A stretch of 64,000 nucleotides of DNA. Source: JARBUG01 sp035628915 (GTDB taxonomy: Bacteria > Bacillota > Sulfobacillia > Symbiobacteriales > Symbiobacteriaceae). This document shows, piece by piece, positions 37,178 through 44,060 of this stretch; position 1 is the first letter of the stretch, and every line of letters begins with the position of its first letter. The notes beneath the pieces are model-generated. The model ran no database searches. It was not told the DNA's origin and saw only the letters and a program-made list of their open reading frames with translations. The stretch covers positions 1 through 64,000 of the forward strand of contig DASPIW010000033.1 in NCBI GenBank assembly GCA_035628915.1, written 5' to 3'. The position numbers and the translations under genes are program-made.

Positions 37178-37206
37178 CGAGGGGGACCCGAGGCGGGCCC
37201 CCCTCG
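37178..37206 (-). terminator. Intercistronic hairpin between the permuted binding protein and permease genes
   Basis: CGAGGGGG pairs with CCCCCTCG with further GC pairs inside. No T-run follows, so it probably stabilises the upstream mRNA. The first importer operon has a GC-rich hairpin in the same place. Confidence 0.5.
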
Positions 37207-37220
37207 CTTCCAAACGCGGC

Positions 37221-38852
37221 TTACTTGGTGCTGTAGCCCAGCTTCTTGAGCAGTTCCTTGCCCTTTTCAGGGTTGTAGGACAATGCGGCACCGTAGTTAG
37301 CAGACTTACCGGCGAGGGTCTCCATGGACTTCTGCATGAACGGCGGCACGTAAGTGGTGGCCGGGGTGGCCGTCTCACCGTACAGGGCCTTCACCATGGC
37401 GTTCCGGTCGACGAGCTGGACGATGGCCTGCCGCAGTTCCTTGTTGTTGAACGGCGGGCGGTCGGTCCGGAAGCCCATGTAGGAGATGTTCATGCCTTCC
37501 TTCTGGAGCAGGACGGCGCCTTCCCTGGCCCGCTTCACGTCGGCCGGAGCGATGCCGTCGATCGCATCGACTTCGCCCTTGACAACGGCGTCAACCCGCA
37601 GGCTGCCTTCCTTGATGACCTTAAAGATCACCGTGTCAACCTTGGGCTGGGCATTCTTGTTCCAGTAGTTCGGGTTCTTCTCGAGCACAATCTGCTGGTC
37701 CTTGGCCCAGGACTTGAAGATGAACGGGCCGGTGCCCACGGGGTTCTCGCCGGCCTTGTCGCCATACTTCTTGACGGCGGCCGGGGAGACGATCGGAGCC
37801 GCCAGGCCCATGGCCAGGTTGGCCAGGAACGGGGCGACCGGCTCCTTGAGGGTGATGACGACCTGGTTCTCGCTCTTGGCCTCAACTTTTTCAACGGCAC
37901 CGAACGTAAAGTCGGCGTAGGGCATCTCCTCGATCTTGCCGGTCTTCATCCGTTCGATGGTGAACTTTACGGCTTCGGCATTGAACGGGGTGCCGTCGTG
38001 GAACATGATGCCCTTTTTGAGGTTGATGGTGTAAACCTTGCCATCAGCACTGATCTCCGGCATGCCGTCAGCCAGCAGCGGGATGATGTCGGTGTTCTCG
38101 GGCTTGTAGGCGTACAAGCTCTCGTAGATCTGCTCCACGACCTGGGCGCTGGCGCCGTCCTCGATCAGGGCAGGATCCAGGGCCACAGAGTCACCGCCAC
38201 GGCCGAAGATGAACTCCTTCTTGCCCTGGACCGTTACGTTCCGCAGGTCAAGATAGCCAGTGGGATGGATATACATGCCAGACACGTTCTTAGTGTGAGC
38301 CATGTAGTCGTTGCCATGGGAGATGGGGATCCACACAGCGTCATCGGAGAGGATCTTTTCGACTTCCAGATAGATTTCAGCGCGCTTCTTCAGGTCAGAG
38401 GTGCGCTGAGCGTCCACCAGCATCTGGTCGACCTTGTCGACCTTGTAGTTGGTCTGGTTCATGCCGCCGTTCATCTGGCTGCTGTGGAAGAAGGTGTAGA
38501 GGAAGTTGTCGACGTCTCCGTTGTCACCAATCCAGCCGAGCAGGAAGGCATCGCCTTCACCCTTCACACGTGTGGCTTCCAGGAACTCAGCCCAGGGCAA
38601 GGCTTTGATGTTGACTTTGATGCCAGCCTTGGCCAGCTCCTGCTGAATACCTTCGGCCAGCTTATCCTTAACGGTGTTGTACGGACGGTCACGGGTGTAA
38701 GCCATCAAGGTGAACTCAAACTGCTTTGCGGGCGGAGCGGTGGGTTCGGGTGTCAGTGTGGTTTCCTTCGGCTTGGAGCAACCTGCCAGAGCCAGAACCA
38801 GCATCATCATGGTCAGGAGCGCCAGTGCGACGGGTCTGCGAGTCCTCCGCAT
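37221..38852 (-). CDS. Circularly permuted family-5 ABC solute-binding lipoprotein
   Basis: 543 aa. Lipoprotein signal with lipobox LALAGC (Cys25) and a Thr/Pro linker. Residues about 44-208 are then the usual C-terminal lobe of SBP_bac_5 (FTLMAY, LAKAGIKVNIKALPWAEF, DAFLLGWIGDNGDVDNFLY, KRAEIYLEVEKILSDD, WIPISHG). Residues about 212-543 are the usual N-terminal part: DSVALDPALIEDG, PLLADGMPEISADGKVYTINL, GIMFHDGTPFNAEAVKF, NPVGTGPFIFKSW, KELRQAIVQLVDRNA, ending at NPEKGKELLKKLGY, which normally leads into the C-terminal lobe. The frame is intact, no motif is lost, and the join is at the inter-lobe linker, so this is a clean circular permutation. Acts with the downstream DppBC-like permease. 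Confidence 0.9.
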   Translation of the reverse strand: MRRTRRPVALALLTMMMLVLALAGCSKPKETTLTPEPTAPPAKQFEFTLMAYTRDRPYNTVKDKLAEGIQQELAKAGIKVNIKALPWAEFLEATRVKGEGDAFLLGWIGDNGDVDNFLYTFFHSSQMNGGMNQTNYKVDKVDQMLVDAQRTSDLKKRAEIYLEVEKILSDDAVWIPISHGNDYMAHTKNVSGMYIHPTGYLDLRNVTVQGKKEFIFGRGGDSVALDPALIEDGASAQVVEQIYESLYAYKPENTDIIPLLADGMPEISADGKVYTINLKKGIMFHDGTPFNAEAVKFTIERMKTGKIEEMPYADFTFGAVEKVEAKSENQVVITLKEPVAPFLANLAMGLAAPIVSPAAVKKYGDKAGENPVGTGPFIFKSWAKDQQIVLEKNPNYWNKNAQPKVDTVIFKVIKEGSLRVDAVVKGEVDAIDGIAPADVKRAREGAVLLQKEGMNISYMGFRTDRPPFNNKELRQAIVQLVDRNAMVKALYGETATPATTYVPPFMQKSMETLAGKSANYGAALSYNPEKGKELLKKLGYSTK

Positions 38853-39010
38853 GCCTTCTTCCCCCTCTGTGGTTTCCGGAAAACGGTGCCGTATGTAAGG
38901 GCTCTTAGCCTATACACCGAAGTCCATACATTTGTGCATACGGAACGATTCTACTAGTTCGTTAGATGACTGCAAACTCCTGCTAACGGAATCCCTATGC
39001 AAGTCACGCG

Positions 39011-39067
39011 GAATCCACAACTTGTGGGCACAAGGGCTGTGGATAATGGGGATAACTCTGTTGATAA
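39011..39067. promoter_or_regulatory. Cluster of DnaA-box-like 9-mers
   Basis: Three same-strand 9-mers sit within 30 bp: TGTGGATAA (39038-39046, perfect match to the complement of TTATCCACA), TGGGGATAA (39047-39055) and TGTTGATAA (39059-39067), each of the last two one base off. A weaker GAATCCACA (39011-39019) precedes them, with a CTTGTG/CACAAG inverted repeat in between. The cluster lies in the about 300-bp gap between fliT and the permuted-binding-protein operon, upstream of the latter. Binding is inferred from sequence only. The rest of this gap shows the fliT terminator and a ribosome site. Confidence 0.45.
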
Positions 39068-39126
39068 CCGATCGCACAAGGTTCGCGTATGGGGACAACC
39101 TGTGGACGCGCTCGGGCATAAGGAAA

Positions 39127-39145
39127 CCCGGAGCAATGCTCCGGG
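39127..39145 (-). terminator. Terminator of the fliD-fliS-fliT unit
   Basis: CCCGGAGC pairs with GCTCCGGG around AAT, followed on the minus strand by TTTCCTTAT, 7 bp past the fliT stop. Confidence 0.8.
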
Positions 39146-39151
39146 ACTGGT

Positions 39152-39535
39152 TTAACGATTCTTGTCCACAAACCGCGCTTCATGCATTTGCGGAGCGGTG
39201 CCGGCCACCTTCCTATAAGCGGAAATGCCTGCCCTCGCCTGATTCCCGTCCTGAAGTACCGCCCTGGTCGAAGACATAGTCGTATCCACAATCGCTGTGG
39301 ACATGCTGTCCATTTGGGCAATCCGCTCCAGCAGGGAAGCCGCCTGAAGCTTCTGCTGCGGTGTGAGGTGCCGGGCCTCGTCCGGCAGGTTGTCCACTTT
39401 GGTCATAATCTCCTGGCGCTGGGTCAGGGTAGCGACAAGGCCGTCCCAGTTCTGGTTCCGGGCGGCCTCCTCGGCCTGTTCAGACAATTGGGTAAGCTGC
39501 TGCAGACAGGTCAGGTAGAGTTCAGCTGCGTTCAA
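39152..39535 (-). CDS. fliT: FliT-like flagellar chaperone
   Basis: 127 aa, all-helical, starting LYLTCLQQLTQLSEQAEEAARNQNWDGLVATLTQRQEIM. The about 12-residue spacing W-D-x-L-x2-L-x3-R-Q is characteristic of FliT/FlgN-type small chaperones. Sequence similarity in this family is weak, so the call rests on helix pattern, size and its place after fliS, exactly as in Bacillus. FliT binds FliD and the export gate. The C-terminal about 30 residues are Gly/Ala-rich and probably flexible. Confidence 0.75.
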   Translation of the reverse strand: MNAAELYLTCLQQLTQLSEQAEEAARNQNWDGLVATLTQRQEIMTKVDNLPDEARHLTPQQKLQAASLLERIAQMDSMSTAIVDTTMSSTRAVLQDGNQARAGISAYRKVAGTAPQMHEARFVDKNR

Positions 39536-39551
39536 GGCCGATGTCCTCCCT

Positions 39552-39968
39552 TTATCCGCGTGCGTTCAGAGCAGCACTGGCACCGGCCGCGTTGACGGCC
39601 GCAGCGCGGCGCTGCTGCAGGGCAATGCTCGCCCAGGCCTCACGAAGTTCCCGCACCATCCCCAGGACTTCATCCACTTTTTCGCTATCTCGCCGGATTT
39701 GCGCCTGAAGCAGCCACTGAATCCAGAAGTCGTATAGCCGCGCCAAGTTGTCAGCAACCTCGCCGGCCGCCCGATTCAGCGACGAAGCCAATTCAACGAT
39801 TATGTCCTGGGCCCGGCTGAGCGGCTCGCTCATGTCCTTGCCATCCTGCATGCCGACCTTGGCTTGCTCAAGAAAGCGGATGGCGCCGTCGTACAACATG
39901 ACCACCAACTGCTCAGGCGGTGCTGTCTGGATGGCCGTTTGCCGGTACTGGTCATACACGCTGCTCAT
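39552..39968 (-). CDS. fliS: Flagellin export chaperone FliS
   Basis: 138 aa. YDQYRQTAIQTAPPEQLVVMLYDGAIRFLEQAK is the family hallmark, followed by LSRAQDIIVELASSLNRAAGEVADNLARLYDFWIQWLLQAQI, forming the antiparallel helix bundle that holds the C-terminal helix of flagellin before export. Normal length. Between fliD (23 bp upstream) and fliT (16 bp downstream). Confidence 0.96.
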   Translation of the reverse strand: MSSVYDQYRQTAIQTAPPEQLVVMLYDGAIRFLEQAKVGMQDGKDMSEPLSRAQDIIVELASSLNRAAGEVADNLARLYDFWIQWLLQAQIRRDSEKVDEVLGMVRELREAWASIALQQRRAAAVNAAGASAALNARG

Positions 39969-39990
39969 GCAAATTCTCCCCCACCTGTCA

Positions 39991-41418
39991 CTACTTGTCG
40001 GAAGGGCTGTTCAGGCTCTTGAGCTGGGCGGACAGCCAGTTGCCCTGATTCTGCAGGGTGGACATGGCCTTCTCCAGCCCAAGGAACTGGTCCCGCAGAC
40101 GCTGCTCCCGGACCGGAAGAATTTGCTCTTCCCATCGCGTGATCTGCTTCTTAATGAGCTCGACGCCCTTGTCGATGGAGTCGGCGCGCCCCTGCAATAT
40201 GCCGCCGGTTTTCGTGTAATTGTCCAGGTACTCCCTGGCGCGAACGGCCACGCCCTTCCCGCTCGCCGTGAACAGGTCCCGCATGGCCGAGGGGTTGGCC
40301 TCCAGCGCCTTGGTGAACTTATCCTGATCGAACGTCAGCTTTCCGTTGTAATCGGCGCCCTGGGCGAACGATTGTGTCGTCACACCAACGATGCCGAGGC
40401 TGTTGTACGCGTCCGGCTGGCCTTGAACCTTATCGCCAAGGACCTTACGAATCCCGTCCCGCAGGTCGTTGATGCGGGGATCGCCAAACAGCGTGCCGGC
40501 CTTCTTGGCCTTGCTGTCATAACTTGTTTGCTGCTCCATGAAGTCAATCACGCTGTTGTACTGATCGACGACCTTCTTGACGGCATCGATCACGCGCTGC
40601 TGATCCTTCCCTACGGTGATGGTGGTGAGACCGCTCTTATTGAGGGTGACCGTTACCCCGCCAATGGCGTCCTTCACTGTGTTTGAACTGAAAGTGACGG
40701 TCGAGCCATTGACCTTCATGCTGCCGTCAGCGGCGGTTGCCAGTTTGGTGGCACCGGCTGCGGTCAGCTTCAGGTCGGCTGCAACCGTAGATCCGGCATC
40801 GTCCACCAATTGGAAGTCGCTGGACGCACCCGTGTTGCCCTTCAGGACGAGGCGGTAATCGCCCGGGTTTACCTGACTGACACTCGCCGTAAAACCCAGG
40901 TCGCTGCTCTTGCTGTTAATCGTGCTGACAATCGTATTCAAAGAATCGGTGGCCGCAATCGTGAACGTTGCCCCGTCTTTCGGACCGCCCGAGACTTGAA
41001 TGGTGCCGGACAGGTTCAGCGCTGCGGCCGGATCGGCGACCAGCTTTGGGGCGCCGAGACCGTCGACCATCACACCCGACTGCCAGGAGGTGGCCTTTGC
41101 GAGGGTGATCACCTCCACGGAGTAGTCGCCCAGGGCCGCCGTACTCTGGGTATCGGTCACGCTCACGATGCCGGGGTCCAGGGATGTCGACTTCCTGGCC
41201 ATGAAATCCGACGAGGTAAGGCTGCCCAGTTCCTCAATCCGCTTTTGCAGTGTAAGTACGCGTGTATTCAGGTCGCGCCAGGCGTTGACCTGGCTGGTCA
41301 TCTGATCCCGTCTCGTCTGAAGAGTGGTGACGGGCCGGCGTTCCAGGGTCATCAGCGTCTTGATCAGCCCATCGGTGTCCAGTCCGCTGGCGAGTCCGGG
41401 GATCTTGAGAAGCCCCAT
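39991..41418 (-). CDS. fliD: Flagellar filament capping protein FliD
   Basis: 475 aa. FliD N domain (IPGLASGLDTDGLIKTLMTLERRPV, then LNTRVLTLQKRIEELGSL), central flagellin_IN-like beta region (GTIQVSGGPKDGATFTIAATDSLNTIVSTIN), and C domain (VDQYNSVIDFMEQQTSYDSKAKKAGTLFGDPRINDLRDGIRKV) ending in a coiled tail. It is exported through the hollow filament and forms the pentameric/hexameric cap that folds incoming flagellin. 21 bp downstream of flaG. Confidence 0.96.
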   Translation of the reverse strand: MGLLKIPGLASGLDTDGLIKTLMTLERRPVTTLQTRRDQMTSQVNAWRDLNTRVLTLQKRIEELGSLTSSDFMARKSTSLDPGIVSVTDTQSTAALGDYSVEVITLAKATSWQSGVMVDGLGAPKLVADPAAALNLSGTIQVSGGPKDGATFTIAATDSLNTIVSTINSKSSDLGFTASVSQVNPGDYRLVLKGNTGASSDFQLVDDAGSTVAADLKLTAAGATKLATAADGSMKVNGSTVTFSSNTVKDAIGGVTVTLNKSGLTTITVGKDQQRVIDAVKKVVDQYNSVIDFMEQQTSYDSKAKKAGTLFGDPRINDLRDGIRKVLGDKVQGQPDAYNSLGIVGVTTQSFAQGADYNGKLTFDQDKFTKALEANPSAMRDLFTASGKGVAVRAREYLDNYTKTGGILQGRADSIDKGVELIKKQITRWEEQILPVREQRLRDQFLGLEKAMSTLQNQGNWLSAQLKSLNSPSDK

Positions 41419-41439
41419 GGTTCGGCCCCCCTTCCTCTC

Positions 41440-41823
41440 TTAGAGTCGTAGGTCGACAAGCAGTCCCAGAGCGTCCTCCATCCGCTTGAACGCGTCCATG
41501 AACTTGTCGGGCGGAATTTCGCGCACGATCTGGCCGGAGAGGGTGTCGATAACACGGATGACAACCTGCCTGCCTTCGCTCATCTGGAATTGCAGCGAAT
41601 GGTTGAAAACGCGGGCGGTCTGGTTGATCTTGTCGACAACCTTGGCCAGTTCTCCCGGCTGCAGCTCAACGATTTTGTCGCCCAGATCGACAGTCATTGG
41701 CTCCGATTCCACCTTCACAGGAGGGGGCGCCGGAGTTGACGGTGCGGCTTCTGCAGGCTGCTGCTGGGTGGAGACCGTTACAGAAACAATCGGCGTCGGC
41801 GTGACGCTAGAACGAATCCTCAT
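41440..41823 (-). CDS. flaG: FlaG family protein
   Basis: 127 aa. N-terminal half is Pro/Ala-rich and variable. The C-terminal half carries the FlaG pattern: AKVVDKINQTARVFNHSLQFQMSEGRQVVIRVIDTLSGQIVREIPPDKFMDAFKRMEDALGLLVD. FlaG influences filament length in several bacteria. It lies between the proximal flagellin and fliD in the standard order. Confidence 0.92.
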   Translation of the reverse strand: MRIRSSVTPTPIVSVTVSTQQQPAEAAPSTPAPPPVKVESEPMTVDLGDKIVELQPGELAKVVDKINQTARVFNHSLQFQMSEGRQVVIRVIDTLSGQIVREIPPDKFMDAFKRMEDALGLLVDLRL

Positions 41824-41853
41824 CGTCGACTACAACCTCCCTTAGGCGAGAAC

Positions 41854-41883
41854 GGGGCCAACCTGAGGAAACAGGTTGGCCCC
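41854..41883 (-). terminator. Terminator-like hairpin after flagellin 1
   Basis: GGGGCCAACCTG pairs perfectly with CAGGTTGGCCCC around 6 nt. The same stem recurs after flagellin 2, showing the gene and its 3' hairpin were duplicated together. Without a long T-run it may allow readthrough into flaG-fliD. Confidence 0.7.
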
Positions 41884-41908
41884 CACCGTTAACTGCTGAG
41901 GTGGATCT

Positions 41909-43675
41909 TTACCGGAGCAGCGACAGGACGGCCTGGTTCTTCTGGTTGGCCTGTGCCAGCATAGCCGTGCCGGACTGCATCAGGATCTGCTGCTTCGTGA
42001 ACTGGGTCATTTCCAGCGCCATATCAACGTCGCGAATGCGGGATTCGGAGGCGGTCAGGTTCTCGGAGACGACTTCGAGGTTCTTGATCGTGTGATCAAG
42101 CCGGTTCTCGATGGCGCCGAGTTGCGACCGCTGGTAGGAGACCTTGCCGATGGCGGTATCGATGGCGGCGATGGCAGCCTGGGCGCCGTCGACCGAGCTG
42201 ACGTTCAGGCCGGCGAACGCACGGCTGTTGGCGTACTTCACGCCGCCGGTGAACTGGGCGGTCTCGCCGGACTGGCCGTTGTTGGTGATGTTTATCGTGG
42301 CGGTCGCAGCAGCACCGGGGGCACCACCCGCCGTACGAACGGTGACCGTACGGCCGGTAGAAGCGTCGCCGATGGTCAGGTCCGCGCTGTTCTGCCAGGC
42401 CACGGCAGAGCCGATGGCCCGTCCGCTCGCGTCACGCAGTTGAATGGAGCCGGCGCCGGCGTTGTCGAAGTAGACCTGGTAGCCACCCGCTGCGAGCAGG
42501 TTGCTGGAGTCAACTACGCTCGAGAGTACAGCCTGCGCATCGGCCACCCGGCCGGAAGCAGAGCTCATGTTGATGATGTCGGTGGTAGTGCCAGAGCCAA
42601 CCAGGGTGCTGGCAACGGTAACTTCGAGAGTCCGGGCGGTGTTGGCATCGCCGAGCGTGACCGTCTTGCCCTTCAGGGCGCTGACGTCAACGGCGGCGCC
42701 GATGGCAGCGCCGGATCCGTCGCGAAGCTGCATCTTCTGTGTGGTGCTGTCGTAGTACACCTGGTACTTGGTGTCGGCTAGGCCGGCACCGGCGGCACCG
42801 ATACCGGACACGGACGCGGCCCCGCCAGCGCTATAGGAAAATGCGTTGGTGTCGTTGAGCGCCGAGGCGCCGGCGATCGTCACGCTGAAGGTCTCTCCGG
42901 TGGTGCTGTCGCCGACAGTGATGGTGCCGGCGCCGCTGGCCGTAGCAGCCCCGCCTACGCTAGACCACGTGGAGCCGTCGGCCGACTTCTGCAGCTGCAG
43001 GGTGCCGGCGGATTGAGCGACGACGCGATAGGTCTTGGTGTTGTCAACAGCGCCGCCAGGGACGGAAACGCCTGTAACGTTCGCAGAGCCGCCGGCAGCC
43101 AGGCCCATGGTAATGGCGCCGTTGTCAACGTTGCCGGCGAGCACGTCGCGGCTGATGCCTAGCGACTTGGCATCCATCGCGCCGATGCTGAAGTTGACCG
43201 TCTGACCGCCGTTCGGGCCGATCTGCAGGTTCACGCTGGCGATGTTGCCATCGGTCAGCGAGCCGTCAATCAGGTCCTTGCTGTTGAACTGGGTCGCGTT
43301 GGTGATGCGGGTAACTTCCTTGGCCAGGTTGTCCATTTCGGTTTGGATCTGCTTGCGGTCCTCGGGCTGCAGGGTGCCGTTGGCGGCCTGGACGGCGAGT
43401 TCACGCATGCGGTGCAGCATGGTGTGAACTTCGTTCAGGGAGCCTTCCGCCGTCTGCAGGAGCGAGATGCCGTCCTGGGCGTTCTTGACTGCCTGGTTCA
43501 GACCCTTGATCTGAGCCCGCATGTTCTCCGAGATGGCCAGACCGGCAACGTCGTCGCCGGCCCGGTTGATCCGGTAGCCGGAAGACAGGCGCTCCAGGTT
43601 CTTGGACATCATGCCGTCTGTGCCAGTCAGGTTGCGCCACGCATTCAGGGAGCTAACGTTCGTGTTGATTCGCAT
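41909..43675 (-). CDS. hag: Flagellin 1 (promoter-proximal to flaG-fliD)
   Basis: 588 aa. N-terminal D0/D1 (MRINTNVSSLNAWRNLTGTD through about residue 185) and C-terminal D1/D0 (from about residue 478 to LAQANQKNQAVLSLLR) are nearly identical to the two paralogues. Residues about 190-470 form a variable, surface-exposed domain made of three related units, each Y-[RQ]-V...LQL...G...G.AV...T.GD..TGRT..V. AAGGAGGAG precedes the ATG. Secreted through the flagellar export gate with FliS. It has its own two sigma-28 promoters and a CsrA-type leader hairpin. Confidence 0.96.
   Translation of the reverse strand: MRINTNVSSLNAWRNLTGTDGMMSKNLERLSSGYRINRAGDDVAGLAISENMRAQIKGLNQAVKNAQDGISLLQTAEGSLNEVHTMLHRMRELAVQAANGTLQPEDRKQIQTEMDNLAKEVTRITNATQFNSKDLIDGSLTDGNIASVNLQIGPNGGQTVNFSIGAMDAKSLGISRDVLAGNVDNGAITMGLAAGGSANVTGVSVPGGAVDNTKTYRVVAQSAGTLQLQKSADGSTWSSVGGAATASGAGTITVGDSTTGETFSVTIAGASALNDTNAFSYSAGGAASVSGIGAAGAGLADTKYQVYYDSTTQKMQLRDGSGAAIGAAVDVSALKGKTVTLGDANTARTLEVTVASTLVGSGTTTDIINMSSASGRVADAQAVLSSVVDSSNLLAAGGYQVYFDNAGAGSIQLRDASGRAIGSAVAWQNSADLTIGDASTGRTVTVRTAGGAPGAAATATINITNNGQSGETAQFTGGVKYANSRAFAGLNVSSVDGAQAAIAAIDTAIGKVSYQRSQLGAIENRLDHTIKNLEVVSENLTASESRIRDVDMALEMTQFTKQQILMQSGTAMLAQANQKNQAVLSLLR
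42265..43108 (-). repeat. Three-module variable domain of flagellin 1
   Basis: Codes for three diverged repeats of about 80-95 aa. Module A starts YRVVAQSAGTLQLQKS, module B YQVYYDSTTQKMQLRD, module C YQVYFDNAGAGSIQLRD. Each ends with a GD..T.RT or GD..TGET turn. Flagellins 2 and 3 have the same three modules in the same order, B being the best conserved between genes. Confidence 0.7.
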
Positions 43676-43707
43676 ACCAATATCTCCTCCTTGATTTGAT
43701 CGGGCCG

Positions 43708-43725
43708 CACGGCATCCTTGCCGTG
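43708..43725 (-). promoter_or_regulatory. CsrA-type leader hairpin of flagellin 1
   Basis: In the mRNA, CACGGCA and TGCCGTG pair to display an AGGA loop (CAAGGATG core, as in CsrA-selected RNAs), 32 nt upstream of the start codon and just before the SD, which itself holds AGGAGGA. Paired sites of this type let CsrA block flagellin translation in Bacillus. Confidence 0.75.
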
Positions 43726-43752
43726 TTCGGGACTGGAACCCTTACGGTCTAG

Positions 43753-43779
43753 TTATCGTCGCAGGCAGATCTTGGGTTA
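43753..43779 (-). promoter_or_regulatory. Sigma-28 promoter, proximal, flagellin 1
   Basis: TAAC-15 bp-GACGATAA on the minus strand, close to TAAA-N15-GCCGATAA. The same element, including its CCAAGATCTGCCTGC spacer, lies upstream of flagellin 3. Confidence 0.7.
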
Positions 43780-43914
43780 AGGCTCGCCAACCGTCAAATT
43801 CGACACTCCAGTGCATTTATTGCCGATTATCACCGCCTTCGTCCCGTTTTCTTGATGTCTCTCGCTCTCGCCAGTCGGACCCGGTTGGTAGTTACTTAGT
43901 GCTCCTACCACTCT

Positions 43915-43941
43915 TTATCGGTCACTAGTTCGCCATATTTA
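43915..43941 (-). promoter_or_regulatory. Sigma-28 promoter, distal, flagellin 1
   Basis: TAAA-15 bp-ACCGATAA, seven of eight in the -10 element and a perfect -35 element. It lies 162 bp upstream of the proximal promoter. The stretch between them holds no gene. Confidence 0.72.
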
Positions 43942-43967
43942 AGAGACTTTTAACGACACGATAAAAA

Positions 43968-43985
43968 CCGCCAACACTGAGGCGG
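43968..43985 (-). terminator. Second terminator of the flagellin 3-2 unit
   Basis: CCGCC pairs with GGCGG (extended by flanking GC) and is followed on the minus strand by TTTTTATCG, a good intrinsic signal placed 75 bp past the flagellin 2 stop, immediately ahead of the distal flagellin 1 promoter. Confidence 0.6.
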
Positions 43986-44005
43986 CGGCGTGTAAACACA
44001 AGAAC

Positions 44006-44035
44006 GGGGCCAACCTGTTTCTGCAGGTTGGCCCC
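44006..44035 (-). terminator. Terminator-like hairpin after flagellin 2
   Basis: Same 12-bp stem as after flagellin 1 (GGGGCCAACCTG/CAGGTTGGCCCC) with a different 6-nt loop. Confidence 0.75.
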
Positions 44036-44060
44036 TACTGCTAGTTGCTGAAGGTAAACC

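Noticed and set aside
39011..39067. Chromosomal origin (oriC)
   Set aside because: Only three or four boxes, no adjacent dnaA/dnaN and no extended AT-rich unwinding region; a regulatory or titration site is more likely.
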